A DNA stretch of 64,000 bases from LD21 sp963736675 (GTDB lineage: Bacteria > Bacteroidota > Bacteroidia > Bacteroidales > VadinHA17), in contig CAVTPT010000004.1 of the NCBI GenBank assembly GCA_963736675.1, positions 1,116,001 through 1,180,000 of the forward strand, given 5' to 3'. The notes under the pieces are model-generated. The model was not told the origin of the DNA. It ran no database searches and saw nothing but the letters and a program-made list of their open reading frames with translations. Made by a program: the position numbers and the translations under genes. This document shows, piece after piece, positions 46,146 to 54,709 of the stretch (its first letter is position 1; every line of letters begins with the position of its first letter).

Positions 46146-47114
46146 TTATTCCATATTTAAACCTTTCCTGTTGAAGATGGACCGTGGTTTTCTCCCTTCA
46201 AGAAAATCTACAATACCTGAAGCTGCTTCGCATGCGACCCTGACGGTACATTCATTAGTAAGTGCAGCACTATGGGGGCTGACAATGGTTTTGGGATTCT
46301 TAAGAAAGGCTTCGTCATCTTTTGGAGGTTCGTTGGTCAGAACATCAAATCCGGCTCCCGCGAGCCTGTTCTCATCAAGCATTTTCACAACATACTGCTC
46401 ATCCACTATGTTTCCCCTGGCAGTGTTGATAAGATATGCGTTTGGTTTCATCAACGAAAGCAGCTTTTCGTTTACATGATTTCTTGTCTCACTTGTCATG
46501 GGGACATGAATGGTCAGGATATCTGCCTCCTTATATACCTGCTCCTCATTACTGTACCTGGTAACGCCCGGAGCCACAACACTGTCGTCGATATAGGGAT
46601 CGTAGATAATTACTTTCATGTTGAATGCGCCCATGCATTTACGGGCAACAGATTTTCCGATCCTTCCATAACCAATAATTCCAAGAGTTTTACCCTCGAG
46701 GTCTATCGGAAGATAGAGCCTGCGGGCAGTTTTGAAATTACCTTTTCGTGTATCAGTATCGAGGAACAGGAGGTGTTTTGTAACAGCGCCGATAAGAGCA
46801 ACAGTATGTTCGGCAACTGTTACCGTATTTGCGTCGGGGGTGTGCAATACCATGATCCCTCTCGCGGTGGCTGCGTCTATATCCACATTATCAACACCTG
46901 TACCTGTGCGGCTGATAACTTTAAGGTCAGGAGCCAGATCCATTAATTCGGGTGTGAACTTTATTGTTGTGTCGAGCATCACTGCGGTAACATCCTTTAC
47001 AAGTCTCTTAAACTCTTCGGGGTCGCCCGAGGGCATATAAACCACTTCGCCAGCTTTTCTAAGGATATTCAGAGCATCGGGGCTCACTTTTTCATTTACC
47101 AGCACTTTTTTCAT
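46146..47114 (-). CDS. D-2-hydroxyacid dehydrogenase (SerA/GhrB-like)
   Basis: A 322-residue cytoplasmic NAD(P)-dependent dehydrogenase. The Rossmann motif is LGIIGYGRIGKSVA (about residues 145-158). The catalytic trio is visible: Arg in NTARGNIVDEQ, Glu in LTNEPPKDDEA and His in VSPHSAALT. There is no ACT regulatory domain, so it is closer to glyoxylate/hydroxypyruvate reductases than full-length phosphoglycerate dehydrogenase. Its stop is 20 bp from the kinase start and its own start overlaps the aldolase gene by 4 bp, so it is co-translated with both. A role in reducing a 2-keto acid from the pathway is an inference. Confidence 0.88.
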   Translation of the reverse strand: MKKVLVNEKVSPDALNILRKAGEVVYMPSGDPEEFKRLVKDVTAVMLDTTIKFTPELMDLAPDLKVISRTGTGVDNVDIDAATARGIMVLHTPDANTVTVAEHTVALIGAVTKHLLFLDTDTRKGNFKTARRLYLPIDLEGKTLGIIGYGRIGKSVARKCMGAFNMKVIIYDPYIDDSVVAPGVTRYSNEEQVYKEADILTIHVPMTSETRNHVNEKLLSLMKPNAYLINTARGNIVDEQYVVKMLDENRLAGAGFDVLTNEPPKDDEAFLKNPKTIVSPHSAALTNECTVRVACEAASGIVDFLEGRKPRSIFNRKGLNME

Positions 47115-47998
47115 ATCATTCCTTCTTTAGTAAGATAATCTTCAATTTTCTTTCTCAGGTCGTTGTTAAGGGGAAGTAACGGTAATCTCGGATCACCTCC
47201 GTAAAGTCCGGCAAGATCCATTGCATATTTTACCGCAGCTACTCCCCCGCTGCCTGAAACGGATTTGTTCATCTGAATTATTCTCTCATTCAGTTTGAAA
47301 GCTTCATCGTATTTTTTACTTACTGTCAGATCGTACAATTTTACCGTGATATCAGGGAATATGTTAGCCAGAGAGATAACACCTCCGGGGGCTCCCATGA
47401 TAAGACCGTTCATAAAAAAGTTAGCAGAACCCGGCATTACATTGAAAACATCCCTGACAGCCAGCAGAAAATTCTCAATGTTACCTGTCGAAGAGTCTTT
47501 TACACCAACAATATTCGGGTGTTTGGCAAGGTCTTTTACCATGCTTACCGAGAGTGTTGTGCCACCGCAAAACTGGGGTGCGTTATAAACAAGGCACGGG
47601 GTTGTAACAGCGCCGGCCACATCAGTAAAATACTTCAGGAGAACGGCATCAGTCATCTCCTTTTTAAAATAAGAGGGTGGCAGCAGGGTAATAAAGTCAG
47701 TTCCGAGCCGCTGAGCGGTTTGTGCAAATTCTATTGTCTCTTTTGTTGATTCGAAGATACAACCAGCCATTACAACCTGGTTTGATCCCTTGTTGCCGAT
47801 GATGGTGGCAAGCACTTTCTCCTTTTCCTGGTTTGAAAGGCTTTTGTTCTCTCCGTTTGAGCCCAGGGCAAGATATCCTTTAAGTCCTGACCCGGCATAA
47901 AACTTCATGTTTTGTTTGAGTTTATCGTATGCAACCTCACCCTTCGCGTCGAAAGGAGTAGTAATAGGTGCAAAAACTCCCATTAATTTTTTATCCAT
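47111..47998 (-). CDS. DapA-family aldolase/dehydratase (KDG aldolase-like)
   Basis: A 295-residue cytoplasmic class I aldolase. The start MDKKLMGVF at 47998 is preferred over a frame extending 29 codons upstream. The Schiff-base Lys is K167 in GVKDSS, the Tyr is Y138 in LVYNAPQF, and the 2-oxoacid-binding motif is GSNGENKSL (in place of GTTGE of DapA). These fit the N-acetylneuraminate lyase/DapA family, whose members also include 2-keto-3-deoxygluconate aldolases and dehydratases. The change at the substrate loop and the neighbouring KDG-type kinase argue against true lysine biosynthesis DapA. Exact reaction unproved. Confidence 0.85.
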   Translation of the reverse strand: MDKKLMGVFAPITTPFDAKGEVAYDKLKQNMKFYAGSGLKGYLALGSNGENKSLSNQEKEKVLATIIGNKGSNQVVMAGCIFESTKETIEFAQTAQRLGTDFITLLPPSYFKKEMTDAVLLKYFTDVAGAVTTPCLVYNAPQFCGGTTLSVSMVKDLAKHPNIVGVKDSSTGNIENFLLAVRDVFNVMPGSANFFMNGLIMGAPGGVISLANIFPDITVKLYDLTVSKKYDEAFKLNERIIQMNKSVSGSGGVAAVKYAMDLAGLYGGDPRLPLLPLNNDLRKKIEDYLTKEGMI

Positions 47999-48202
47999 GG
48001 ATTTTCTCTTTAGATTATAAAAAACATTCCATATTAAAACAAAATGCTGAATAGCTTTTACCTTACGCAGCATTTTGAAAAGCAATAAGTTACATTAACA
48101 ATTATTGAAAAAAAGCTCTATTTTGAAAATATATTAATATATTGTCAGTAACAGAGCTTTAGTTCATTATTTATAACCGGCAATCAGCCTGGCCCGGCGA
48201 TG

Positions 48203-49384
48203 CTAATTTCTCTGAGGCTGAGCCGGTGCTTGTCCTGGCTGACCTGGCTGTCCGGGTTGTCCTGGTTGTCCCTGCGGTCTGCCCTGTGGTTGTGCCGAAG
48301 GAATGTTCAGTGGTTCCTTCCATTCGAGCTGATAGGCTGAATTGGAGCTGAGCTTATAGGTAATAACGTTATCTTCAGGTTTGGCGCTGCCGATAATGTC
48401 GATCTTGTCACGGGCGACATTACCAAGACCGCCAGCTTCGCAGTAGTTGAGATAACCGACATTCTCAAGGGGAATTCCCATGAGTCGTGAGCACATTGAA
48501 TCAACTGCAACCACATCCTGGCCGGCAAGGGAGATCTTGTGATTGACAGGGGTACCGGAGATGGGGCCGTTGCCCTCCATGCCCTCGACACCGTCGATGA
48601 TCGTGAAGTCGGGACGGACGGCCTGGGCCATAAGGTACATGTTGTAATGCAGCCAGCGGGGCCCGCCGGAGTGCATGTTGCGCTTGTAGTTGATGCCTCT
48701 CTGCTCGCCGTTAGCGGCAGGAAGGTTGAGCGGAGCCGCCATCATCATGTTCTTCACACCACCGGTCATGACAACTGTATTGTGTGTCTTGAGCCTTGAT
48801 ATTGATATGAAATAGTTTGCCGGATCGAGGAAGAGTTCAGAGACATAGATCTTGTCGAGATGCAGGTTCCTGTCGAGGACATAGAAAGGCTTGCCGTTGG
48901 TGGTGTTAAGGTCAATGAACTTAACGTTATAATCCTTTGCCAGATCAAGGTATCCGTACTCCTTGAAACCTGCGGCTGAGTCGGTCTGGGAACTTGATTC
49001 AGCGATGATAACCTGTCCCTTATAGATGGGCTTGAGATATTCAAGCAGACCCCTGAGGGCGTCGACATGCGTTGCACACAGGGTCGTGTTGGTCACGACC
49101 ATGTTGGGCTTGATGATAAGCTGTTTCCCCTTGAGTCCTTTTTTGATCTCACTTTCGAATGGTTTGACTACCTCGAACAACATGTTCTGACGGTCTGTAC
49201 CGGTCGTAAATGCAACACTGCTGTTTCCGGAAGTAACGAGCTGTTTCGGTTTTGGTCCCATATCGGCAGGTTCTGAAGCCTTGATGTCAGTAAATCCGCA
49301 TGCCAGCATTCCGGCTGAGCCGAGTCCAAGCATCTTAAGGGCGCTCCGCCTTCCAATAACTAATTGATTTTCTTTTGATTTCAT
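48203..49384 (-). CDS. Tat-exported DUF362 protein with Pro/Gly/Gln-rich tail
   Basis: A 393-residue protein. It begins with a twin-arginine signal (GRRSALKMLGLGSAGMLACG, Arg12-Arg13). The DUF362 domain follows (residues about 60-340): LKGKQLIIKPNMVV, VIIAESSS and ISRLKTHNTVVMTGGVKN. The function of the family is poorly known; some members resemble ferredoxin-like or redox proteins but no cysteine cluster is seen here. The C-terminal 30 residues are a low-complexity run of Pro, Gly and Gln repeats, possibly a flexible linker. It is transcribed in the same direction as the aldolase-kinase operon, with about 200 bp between. Confidence 0.85.
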   Translation of the reverse strand: MKSKENQLVIGRRSALKMLGLGSAGMLACGFTDIKASEPADMGPKPKQLVTSGNSSVAFTTGTDRQNMLFEVVKPFESEIKKGLKGKQLIIKPNMVVTNTTLCATHVDALRGLLEYLKPIYKGQVIIAESSSQTDSAAGFKEYGYLDLAKDYNVKFIDLNTTNGKPFYVLDRNLHLDKIYVSELFLDPANYFISISRLKTHNTVVMTGGVKNMMMAAPLNLPAANGEQRGINYKRNMHSGGPRWLHYNMYLMAQAVRPDFTIIDGVEGMEGNGPISGTPVNHKISLAGQDVVAVDSMCSRLMGIPLENVGYLNYCEAGGLGNVARDKIDIIGSAKPEDNVITYKLSSNSAYQLEWKEPLNIPSAQPQGRPQGQPGQPGQPGQPGQAPAQPQRN

Positions 49385-49565
49385 ACTATCAGTATTTCAT
49401 ATTATTTTTCTGTTCAAATATCCTTTCCAGATTTGGAATACGTGTTAAAATTAATTTTTTTTTTACAATATGTAAAAATAGGATTAGCTCTCTTTAATTA
49501 ATTGCCTGTTCTGCTTCAATTTTAAGTTTTTTTAACAGTTTCATCATGAAGCAATCTCCGGAGCT

Positions 49566-50615
49566 TTATGGTCTCGGGGCAGGTTTTGCTTCACGTTCTG
49601 CGATATAAGCTTTTATAAATTCAGGTGATGGAGCTTTTTTTGGATCATCAAAGAATTTACCCATTGTATTCATATTATCCTTCAGCCATTTTGTAAATTC
49701 CGCATTCATTTCAGGCGTATAGGCCCCGTCAGCCTGCTGGGCAGTAAATCTGCCTTCCCTTACTCCTGCATGTGCGAAAACATCCTGCATGCGTGTTTTT
49801 TCAGAAGTCTCGATCACCCTGAGAGCCAGCTGGGGAGGGATAAAAACGACTCCCTCGCGGGTAGCCAGCACAACATCTCCCGGCATTACGGTCACATAGC
49901 CAACCTGTATGGGACAGTTAATCCCGATCACAAGATTTGAACTGTTGGCCTGAGGTCTGAAATCGCGGACAAGGACATTCCAGTTATCATCAACTTCCAA
50001 GTTCCCGTACAGGTCCCTGAGTGTACCTCTAATCACTGCACCATTACCAGTTTTTGACCAGATTGTTGTCCCAAGGTTATCGCCCACATGGGAAGCGTCG
50101 AGAATACCTTCCGCTACATTTGCGACATACACATCACCTTTCTGGAGCTGGTCAATTCCCCAGGTATACTGTCCCCTGCTTCTGCCATCCTTGTTTCCCT
50201 GTTCCTGAACCAGATTGTTAAGATCGGGACGGTAAGGCATAAAAAAGATTGTCGAAGCTCTTCCGCAGATAGTCACATCATCTCTCATCTGCTTGAATTC
50301 ACCATAGTACTGGTTTGAATATGTCGGTCTTCTGAATTCACCGAAGCTGGTGGCTCCCTGCCCTTCTACCGCATCACTCATTCCGTTGAGTATCTGCCAT
50401 GCTTCCGTAACCGATACATATCTCATTCGCTGAACCACATCGTCGGAAACTTTTGGTCTCCCGTCAGGAAAGCGTTCACCTTTCCAGACAGCAGTATACT
50501 GTAACATTTCATCCTTTGTGAGCGAGGAAGGCTGAGCCTTCAGAACGGAACCCGTAAACAGTGCCGATACAAAAAAGAACAACCCGATAAAAGAAATAGT
50601 TTTTCTGATTTTCAT
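49566..50615 (-). CDS. Sec-exported RraA-family protein
   Basis: A 349-residue protein. The start at 50615 (MKIRKTISF) is chosen because GGAGGAG lies upstream at good spacing and a signal peptide follows (FIGLFFFVSALFTGSVLKA). The RraA-like domain occupies about residues 95-290: GATSFGEF, VLVRDFRPQANSSN, and the PGDVVLATREGVVFIPPQLA stretch. RraA-type proteins act as 4-hydroxy-4-methyl-2-oxoglutarate aldolases or RNase E inhibitors and are normally cytoplasmic and near 160-220 residues. Here there are N- and C-terminal extensions and an export signal, so the activity may be different. It is probably a single-gene unit ahead of the DUF362 gene. Confidence 0.82.
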   Translation of the reverse strand: MKIRKTISFIGLFFFVSALFTGSVLKAQPSSLTKDEMLQYTAVWKGERFPDGRPKVSDDVVQRMRYVSVTEAWQILNGMSDAVEGQGATSFGEFRRPTYSNQYYGEFKQMRDDVTICGRASTIFFMPYRPDLNNLVQEQGNKDGRSRGQYTWGIDQLQKGDVYVANVAEGILDASHVGDNLGTTIWSKTGNGAVIRGTLRDLYGNLEVDDNWNVLVRDFRPQANSSNLVIGINCPIQVGYVTVMPGDVVLATREGVVFIPPQLALRVIETSEKTRMQDVFAHAGVREGRFTAQQADGAYTPEMNAEFTKWLKDNMNTMGKFFDDPKKAPSPEFIKAYIAEREAKPAPRP

Positions 50616-51214
50616 AATGTCTCCTCCTATTGCTGTTTTTAACATATTTATACGAACCGGTATATCCCGGGTTTTTACTTTTTTCACCATCCTCCACTGA
50701 CAGGTATCAGGGTCAGGGGACAAACAGGTTCAAATTTATTTATAAAGGCAATATGTTTGCCCCAGGTAAAGGAAGAAAAAAGTAATTTATACTAAATCTA
50801 AATATGTAACGGAATGAAACCATCAGGCATAAACAAAAACCACAGGTTCAGAATGATAAGGTTTCATGGGCCTGCAACAAGTAAGCCGGGAACATCCGTA
50901 CCCCTGTCAACAGGCAATCTGTTGCATGAGATGACAGCGGGGACTGCCGCTTATTTATGTTTGCTCATATTGACGGGGAAAAAAACATTTAATAGCTTAG
51001 CGTATGAAAACTAAGGATAGACAACTGCCGGCATACCCGCTGAAGAACTCCGTGAGCCTTAATAATTGCAATTAATGACATCCGGAGGAAGATGGTGCAT
51101 ACACGTGCAGTTGTCGGGTTACTGTTGCGGTCTTCTGATCCGTGACTCTGACAACAGGCAGGGGAAAAAAAAGACTATTCTATATAACCATATATTAATA
51201 TCAAAGATCACAAA
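50616..51214. other. Intergenic region between divergent rraA-like and cupin-family genes
   Basis: About 600 bp without a convincing gene. A TAAATTTG box on the minus strand (plus 50731-50738) could be a -7 element for the RraA-like gene but has no clear -33 partner. On the plus strand no convincing promoter is seen for the gene at 51215. No repeats or structured elements were noticed. Confidence 0.55.
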
Positions 51215-51745
51215 ATGATGAAAATGGAAGAAAAAATATCCTGTCCCGAAGGACGCATTGGAATTGAAGGTTCAATGCTCCGGCGGGCAGTATCATTGAT
51301 GCTGCTGTCTGTTTTACCCGAGATTTCCTCAACGGCAAATCCTCCCGGGGATGAAAGCCAGCAGGACAAGCCAGCTCAGAAACCTGTTGCCGAAAGGATA
51401 GACCACTATGATATAAACAAGGCCCATGCCAACACCTACGTCCCGGCCTTAAGGTTACAGAAGGATTATACCGGATCGATGCTTCAACGTATTTCCCCCC
51501 CTGCTGTTGTAAAGGAGATCCCGGCAGCCCCGACAAAATTCCACTATCAGAAGGAACTGATCTTTGACACTGAAGAGAACCGCAGGCTTTGGGTTAAGAG
51601 CAGTGAACACATTGCAGCATGGGACATTGCCGTATCGTTTGTTGAGAGTTATGAATGGAAGGGTTACGATGTTGCCGGTACCGATCATGTGACATATTCA
51701 CTACATACAAGCAGGTCGGTGACAAGAGCGTCGGGGAGGAAATGA
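51215..51745 (+). CDS. Shortened, cupin-less paralogue of the double-cupin protein
   Basis: A 176-residue exported protein. Its N-terminal 70 residues (hydrophobic segment, then the KPVAERIDH region) match the N-terminus of the 477-residue protein at 55197, and its last 100 residues (TYVPALR onward, LIFDTEENRRLWVKSSEH, GYDVAGTDHV) match that protein's C-terminal domain. Everything between, including both cupins, is missing. The reading frame stays open across the junction (near residue 72-74), so it is either an in-frame deletion or a natural domain variant. The downstream lactonase overlaps by 4 bp (ATGA). Whether it is active is unknown. Confidence 0.75.
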   Translation: MMKMEEKISCPEGRIGIEGSMLRRAVSLMLLSVLPEISSTANPPGDESQQDKPAQKPVAERIDHYDINKAHANTYVPALRLQKDYTGSMLQRISPPAVVKEIPAAPTKFHYQKELIFDTEENRRLWVKSSEHIAAWDIAVSFVESYEWKGYDVAGTDHVTYSLHTSRSVTRASGRK

Positions 51746-52635
51746 CGATGGAAAACGAACAGATAAAACTTGACGTATGGGACGACAGGGTCCGGCGTCT
51801 TATTTCTCCTGCATCGCGGCTTGAGAAACCTGCTGAAGGCTTCAAATTCACTGAAGGGCCGGTCTGGAACGAGACCAGGGGCTGCCTGTATTTCTCCGAC
51901 ATACCTGCCAACACAAGTTACTGCTTTAAACCGGGGGAAGGTACCGTTATATTCAGGAAGCCCAGCAATTTCTCGAACGGAATGACTTACGACAGAAAGG
52001 GAAGGCTTCTGGCCTGTGAACATCACACAAGGCGGGTTACCCGGGAAGAGGGAGGAGTTATAACGACAGTTGCCGACAGGTTTGAAGGAAAAAGACTTAA
52101 CTCTCCCAACGATGTCATTGGCACTCCCGACGGTTCGGTTCTCTTCACAGATCCTACGTACGGCCTGCAAGAAGGGCTGGGCGGCCCTGCAGAGGCAGAA
52201 CTTGATTTCTGCGGAGTCTACAGGGTCCCTCGCTACGGAGGAGAACCTTTTCTTCTTGCATCCGACTTTGAAGCACCCAACGGTCTTGCACTGTCGAACG
52301 ATGGCTCGAAACTCTATGTGATCGACAGCATAAGGAAGCACATAAGGGTGTTTGCTGTTGGCACAGGCTGGAAACTATCGGGAGGAGATGCCTTTATAGA
52401 GATGCCCCTTGAGACGGACGGTATTCCCGGCGGGATGAAACTCGACCGCAACGGTAATATTTTCTGTACCGGTCCCGGCGGGATCTGGATCTACGATGCT
52501 TCGGGCAGGCTGCTGGGAAGGATAGGTATGCCAGAGGTGGCTGCCAACCTGACCTGGGGAGGCAAAAACCTTGATGAACTGTATATTACGGCAAGCACAG
52601 GACTGTACAGGATTAACACCCTTACCAGGGGTTGA
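51742..52635 (+). CDS. SMP-30/gluconolactonase-family lactonase
   Basis: A 297-residue six-bladed propeller hydrolase. The start at 51742 overlaps the previous stop (ATGA) and has GGGGAGGA upstream, which decides against longer versions. Metal ligands appear as Glu in FTEGPVW, Asn in LNSPNDVIG and APNGLALS, and Asp in YVIDSIRKH, with the FTDPTYGL stretch. The family opens sugar lactones to aldonates with a divalent metal. There is no signal peptide, so it is probably cytoplasmic, unlike its lipoprotein counterpart at 56666. It follows the shortened cupin-family gene in the same order as the pair at 55197-58594. Confidence 0.9.
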   Translation: MTMENEQIKLDVWDDRVRRLISPASRLEKPAEGFKFTEGPVWNETRGCLYFSDIPANTSYCFKPGEGTVIFRKPSNFSNGMTYDRKGRLLACEHHTRRVTREEGGVITTVADRFEGKRLNSPNDVIGTPDGSVLFTDPTYGLQEGLGGPAEAELDFCGVYRVPRYGGEPFLLASDFEAPNGLALSNDGSKLYVIDSIRKHIRVFAVGTGWKLSGGDAFIEMPLETDGIPGGMKLDRNGNIFCTGPGGIWIYDASGRLLGRIGMPEVAANLTWGGKNLDELYITASTGLYRINTLTRG

Positions 52636-52650
52636 CATACACGGCTGAGG

Positions 52651-53538
52651 TCATTTGATAAGCTTCCTGACTTTTGATAGCATCTTTTTTGATGGAATTG
52701 ATTCGGAATCGGCAGGTACCAGATACCATCTAACAGTATATGAAAGGGCTTCACCGGGTTTCAATTCATTGTAGGCACCCTGGTTTTCCAATTCGATATA
52801 GGTCTTGCCACTATTTACATAAACCTGTACTTCAGCCTCATTAGGAGCAGGTTGAGAAGCAGTCAAATCATCAAACTTTTTAACAAGAAGCAGGTTGTTT
52901 GCACAATAAGCAAGCCAGCCCTTACCGTCAGCATTTATTTTACGGTTTGTCTTCCCCTCATCTGTCTTATACCATGATACACCATATTCCTGTGTAAATG
53001 GGATGCGATTTGCCGGTGTGATTGCCTCTGAAGGTGCATCAAAAAAGATTATGCCTTCATTGTTAACACGGGTAACTTCCCATGGAGCTACTTTTCTTGT
53101 TTCTTCAGATTCATTAATTATGGAGTATGTGATGACTATGGCATTGTCTTTTGCATCGGCCTTGAATTCCTTACGGATACGGTATTTGAATCTTTGAGAT
53201 ACCTGACCGGTCATAATTAACGAAGAAGAAGTTTGTTCTACTGTATATGGATCTTTATCATATTCCTGAACCGGAGGCCAGTTCCACTCTTTCTGAGGAC
53301 TTGTCCAAAAGGTACTTCCGAATGCTTCTCTCATTGGAGATTGAGAAATTATTTCCGAATCATTGTACTTACAGGAAAGAATCCTTGCACCTGCGGCAGC
53401 ATCAATTGTCATTGATACATTTCCCACCTGAACAGAGTATTTGGACTCACCCATGTTTTTGATTATTGGGTCTGCTGCATAGGTGGTAACAGAACCTAAA
53501 AATGCAACCAGTAAAAACGACATAATTTGCGTTCTCAT
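52651..53538 (-). CDS. DUF4380 secreted protein
   Basis: A 295-residue protein with a signal peptide (about 1-21, TTYAAD) and the pattern of the DUF4380 family: DAAAGARILSCKYNDSEII, FGSTFWTSPQKEWNWPP, and VAPWEVTRVNNEG. The fold is a galactose-mutarotase-like beta-sandwich by resemblance, consistent with carbohydrate binding. It lies in the AT-rich segment, convergent with the lactonase (15 bp). Its start codon is 23 bp from an 80-bp repeat associated with the nearby transposase remnant, so its promoter may lie in mobile-element DNA. Function unknown. Confidence 0.82.
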   Translation of the reverse strand: MRTQIMSFLLVAFLGSVTTYAADPIIKNMGESKYSVQVGNVSMTIDAAAGARILSCKYNDSEIISQSPMREAFGSTFWTSPQKEWNWPPVQEYDKDPYTVEQTSSSLIMTGQVSQRFKYRIRKEFKADAKDNAIVITYSIINESEETRKVAPWEVTRVNNEGIIFFDAPSEAITPANRIPFTQEYGVSWYKTDEGKTNRKINADGKGWLAYCANNLLLVKKFDDLTASQPAPNEAEVQVYVNSGKTYIELENQGAYNELKPGEALSYTVRWYLVPADSESIPSKKMLSKVRKLIK

Positions 53539-53560
53539 AAAATCATTTATTTGTTAAAAA

Positions 53561-53640
53561 CACCAGTGGGCACTAAATTAGTAAATTTGTTCTTTGAAAT
53601 TATGAATTAATAGCACTTGCAGCGTTTTTTTGTACCGTGA
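53561..53640 (+). repeat. 80-bp repeat, copy 1 (IS-associated)
   Basis: The sequence from CACCAGTGGGCACTAAATT to TTGTACCGTGA matches 54582-54661 with 5 differences in 80 positions, same orientation. Copy 2 is just upstream of the transposase remnant, so this is probably part of an IS end. Here it abuts the broken typA fragment. Confidence 0.85.
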
Positions 53641-53863
53641 AGTGTCTATAATATTGATTTTTATATTTTTGTATCTTACAGAGACATTTTTTCGAAAGGA
53701 TCGTAATGCCTCTTCCCCTTTCAAGCTCATTACTGTCGGGGATAAGCTCACCCATATTCTGGTTGTCGCGAAAAAGCTTTACCTGATAAAGGATCCTGTC
53801 GACAAGAGTTGTTTTCCCGTGATCTGCATGTGCAATAACAGCTATATTTCTGATTTCTTCCAT
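53641..53863 (-). pseudogene. typA: 5' fragment of typA/bipA GTPase, truncated and frameshifted
   Basis: The first 50-odd codons encode a standard TypA N-terminus: MEEIRNIAVIAHADHGKTTL (G1 loop), NQNMGELIPDSNELERGRG, and GITILSK (G2 region). One extra A in a run of As then shifts the frame; reading on in the restored frame gives NVSVRYKNIKINIIDT, the expected TypA continuation. Sequence identity to TypA stops abruptly at the IIDT codons (plus about 53641), just before the expected PGH of G3, where the 80-bp repeat begins. The rest of the roughly 600-residue GTPase is missing. A complete typA must exist elsewhere. It is probably not functional. Confidence 0.88.
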
Positions 53864-53951
53864 ATGTCAATACATCCGGGCTGCAAAATCAGAAAAAGAT
53901 TTGACAGTTAGTATTGTACTGTCTCATTTACCTGATTTTGTTTGAAATAAT

Positions 53952-53985
53952 AAAAAAAGGCCGTCTCACTAACATGAGGCAGCCT
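53952..53985 (-). terminator. Terminator after the small secreted protein gene
   Basis: On the minus strand, GGCTGCCTCA, a 6-nt loop, and TGAGACGGCC form a stem followed by a run of seven T residues. It is about 97 nt after the stop codon at 54082. Confidence 0.7.
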
Positions 53986-54081
53986 GTTTCAGTGATCTGA
54001 AAATATTTTATTTCGGATCTGATCTTGTTGATTCGAAAGGGAACCCCATAAAAGAGCCGGTTGCGGTTTTTGAATTTTATT

Positions 54082-54474
54082 TCACTGTTCTTCTCTTTTC
54101 CCTTTCAGACTATATCCATATAAAGTCCCTGACAGACTATTTTCATCTTTTACGGTTACTGACAAAGGCATTGGGACAAGTAAAGCAACAAAATTAATTT
54201 CAACATTGAAGGTGGAGTCCGTTAAAACAAGTTGGTGAAATTCATTTGGTTTTTCTCCGGATACAGGAAAACCTACCTCTGCATTAAGAATACCATCAGT
54301 TTTTTTAACATCGAGCGATAAATTTATGTCATATGAAGCTATTTCCTTAACAGTAAGAATCCATTTGCCAACTAAAATATCCTCCGGTGATTTGTTTTCC
54401 TGAGATGATACAGTTTGTGAGAAAACCAGATTTATTACAATCAGAAGAGCAGTAAAGAATAATAATTTTTTCAT
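54082..54474 (-). CDS. Small secreted protein of unknown function
   Basis: A 130-residue protein that I do not recognise. It has a Sec signal peptide (FFTALLIVINLVFS, cleavage near residue 24) and a mature part of predicted beta-strands (GKWILTVKEI, INLSLDVKKTDG, SLSGTLYGYSL) suggesting a small beta-barrel or lipocalin-like fold. It lies between two copies of the 80-bp IS-associated repeat, with the typA fragment on the other side, so it could be a passenger gene. Its own terminator follows. Confidence that it is real rests on the signal peptide and open frame. Confidence 0.65.
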   Translation of the reverse strand: MKKLLFFTALLIVINLVFSQTVSSQENKSPEDILVGKWILTVKEIASYDINLSLDVKKTDGILNAEVGFPVSGEKPNEFHQLVLTDSTFNVEINFVALLVPMPLSVTVKDENSLSGTLYGYSLKGKREEQ

Positions 54475-54581
54475 TGATTTTCAATTTTTCAATTAATATA
54501 TACAGCAGAGTATTCTTAATAAGTAATACTACTTTAAATTTTTTGCCAAAGTAAAAAAAAAAATGAAAGTAGTATTTTAAT

Positions 54582-54661
54582 CACCAGTGGGCACCAAATT
54601 ATTAAATTTGTTCTTTGAAATTATGAATTAATCGCACTTGCAGAGTTTTTTTGTAGCGTGA
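54582..54661 (+). repeat. 80-bp repeat, copy 2 (IS left end)
   Basis: It matches copy 1 at 53561-53640 with 5 mismatches in 80. It lies 48 bp upstream of the transposase remnant's start codon, as expected for the outer end of an IS. The match stops exactly at GTGA in both copies. Confidence 0.85.
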
Positions 54662-54709
54662 CGATTTGAATCAGAAATGTGGATTTTTGCTTCTTAAAAG
54701 CTTAAATCC

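Noticed and set aside
47111..47998. Lysine-biosynthesis DapA
   Set aside because: The substrate loop reads GSNGE rather than GTTGE, and the neighbours are a KDG-type kinase and a dehydrogenase, pointing to sugar-acid metabolism.
48203..48300. Pro/Gly/Gln-rich tail of the DUF362 protein as a collagen-like domain
   Set aside because: It is only about 30 residues long, with no regular G-x-y triplets over a useful length; simple low-complexity tail.
53630..53911. Plus-strand open frame of 93 codons
   Set aside because: It is the antisense of the typA fragment, whose minus-strand product is clearly recognisable.
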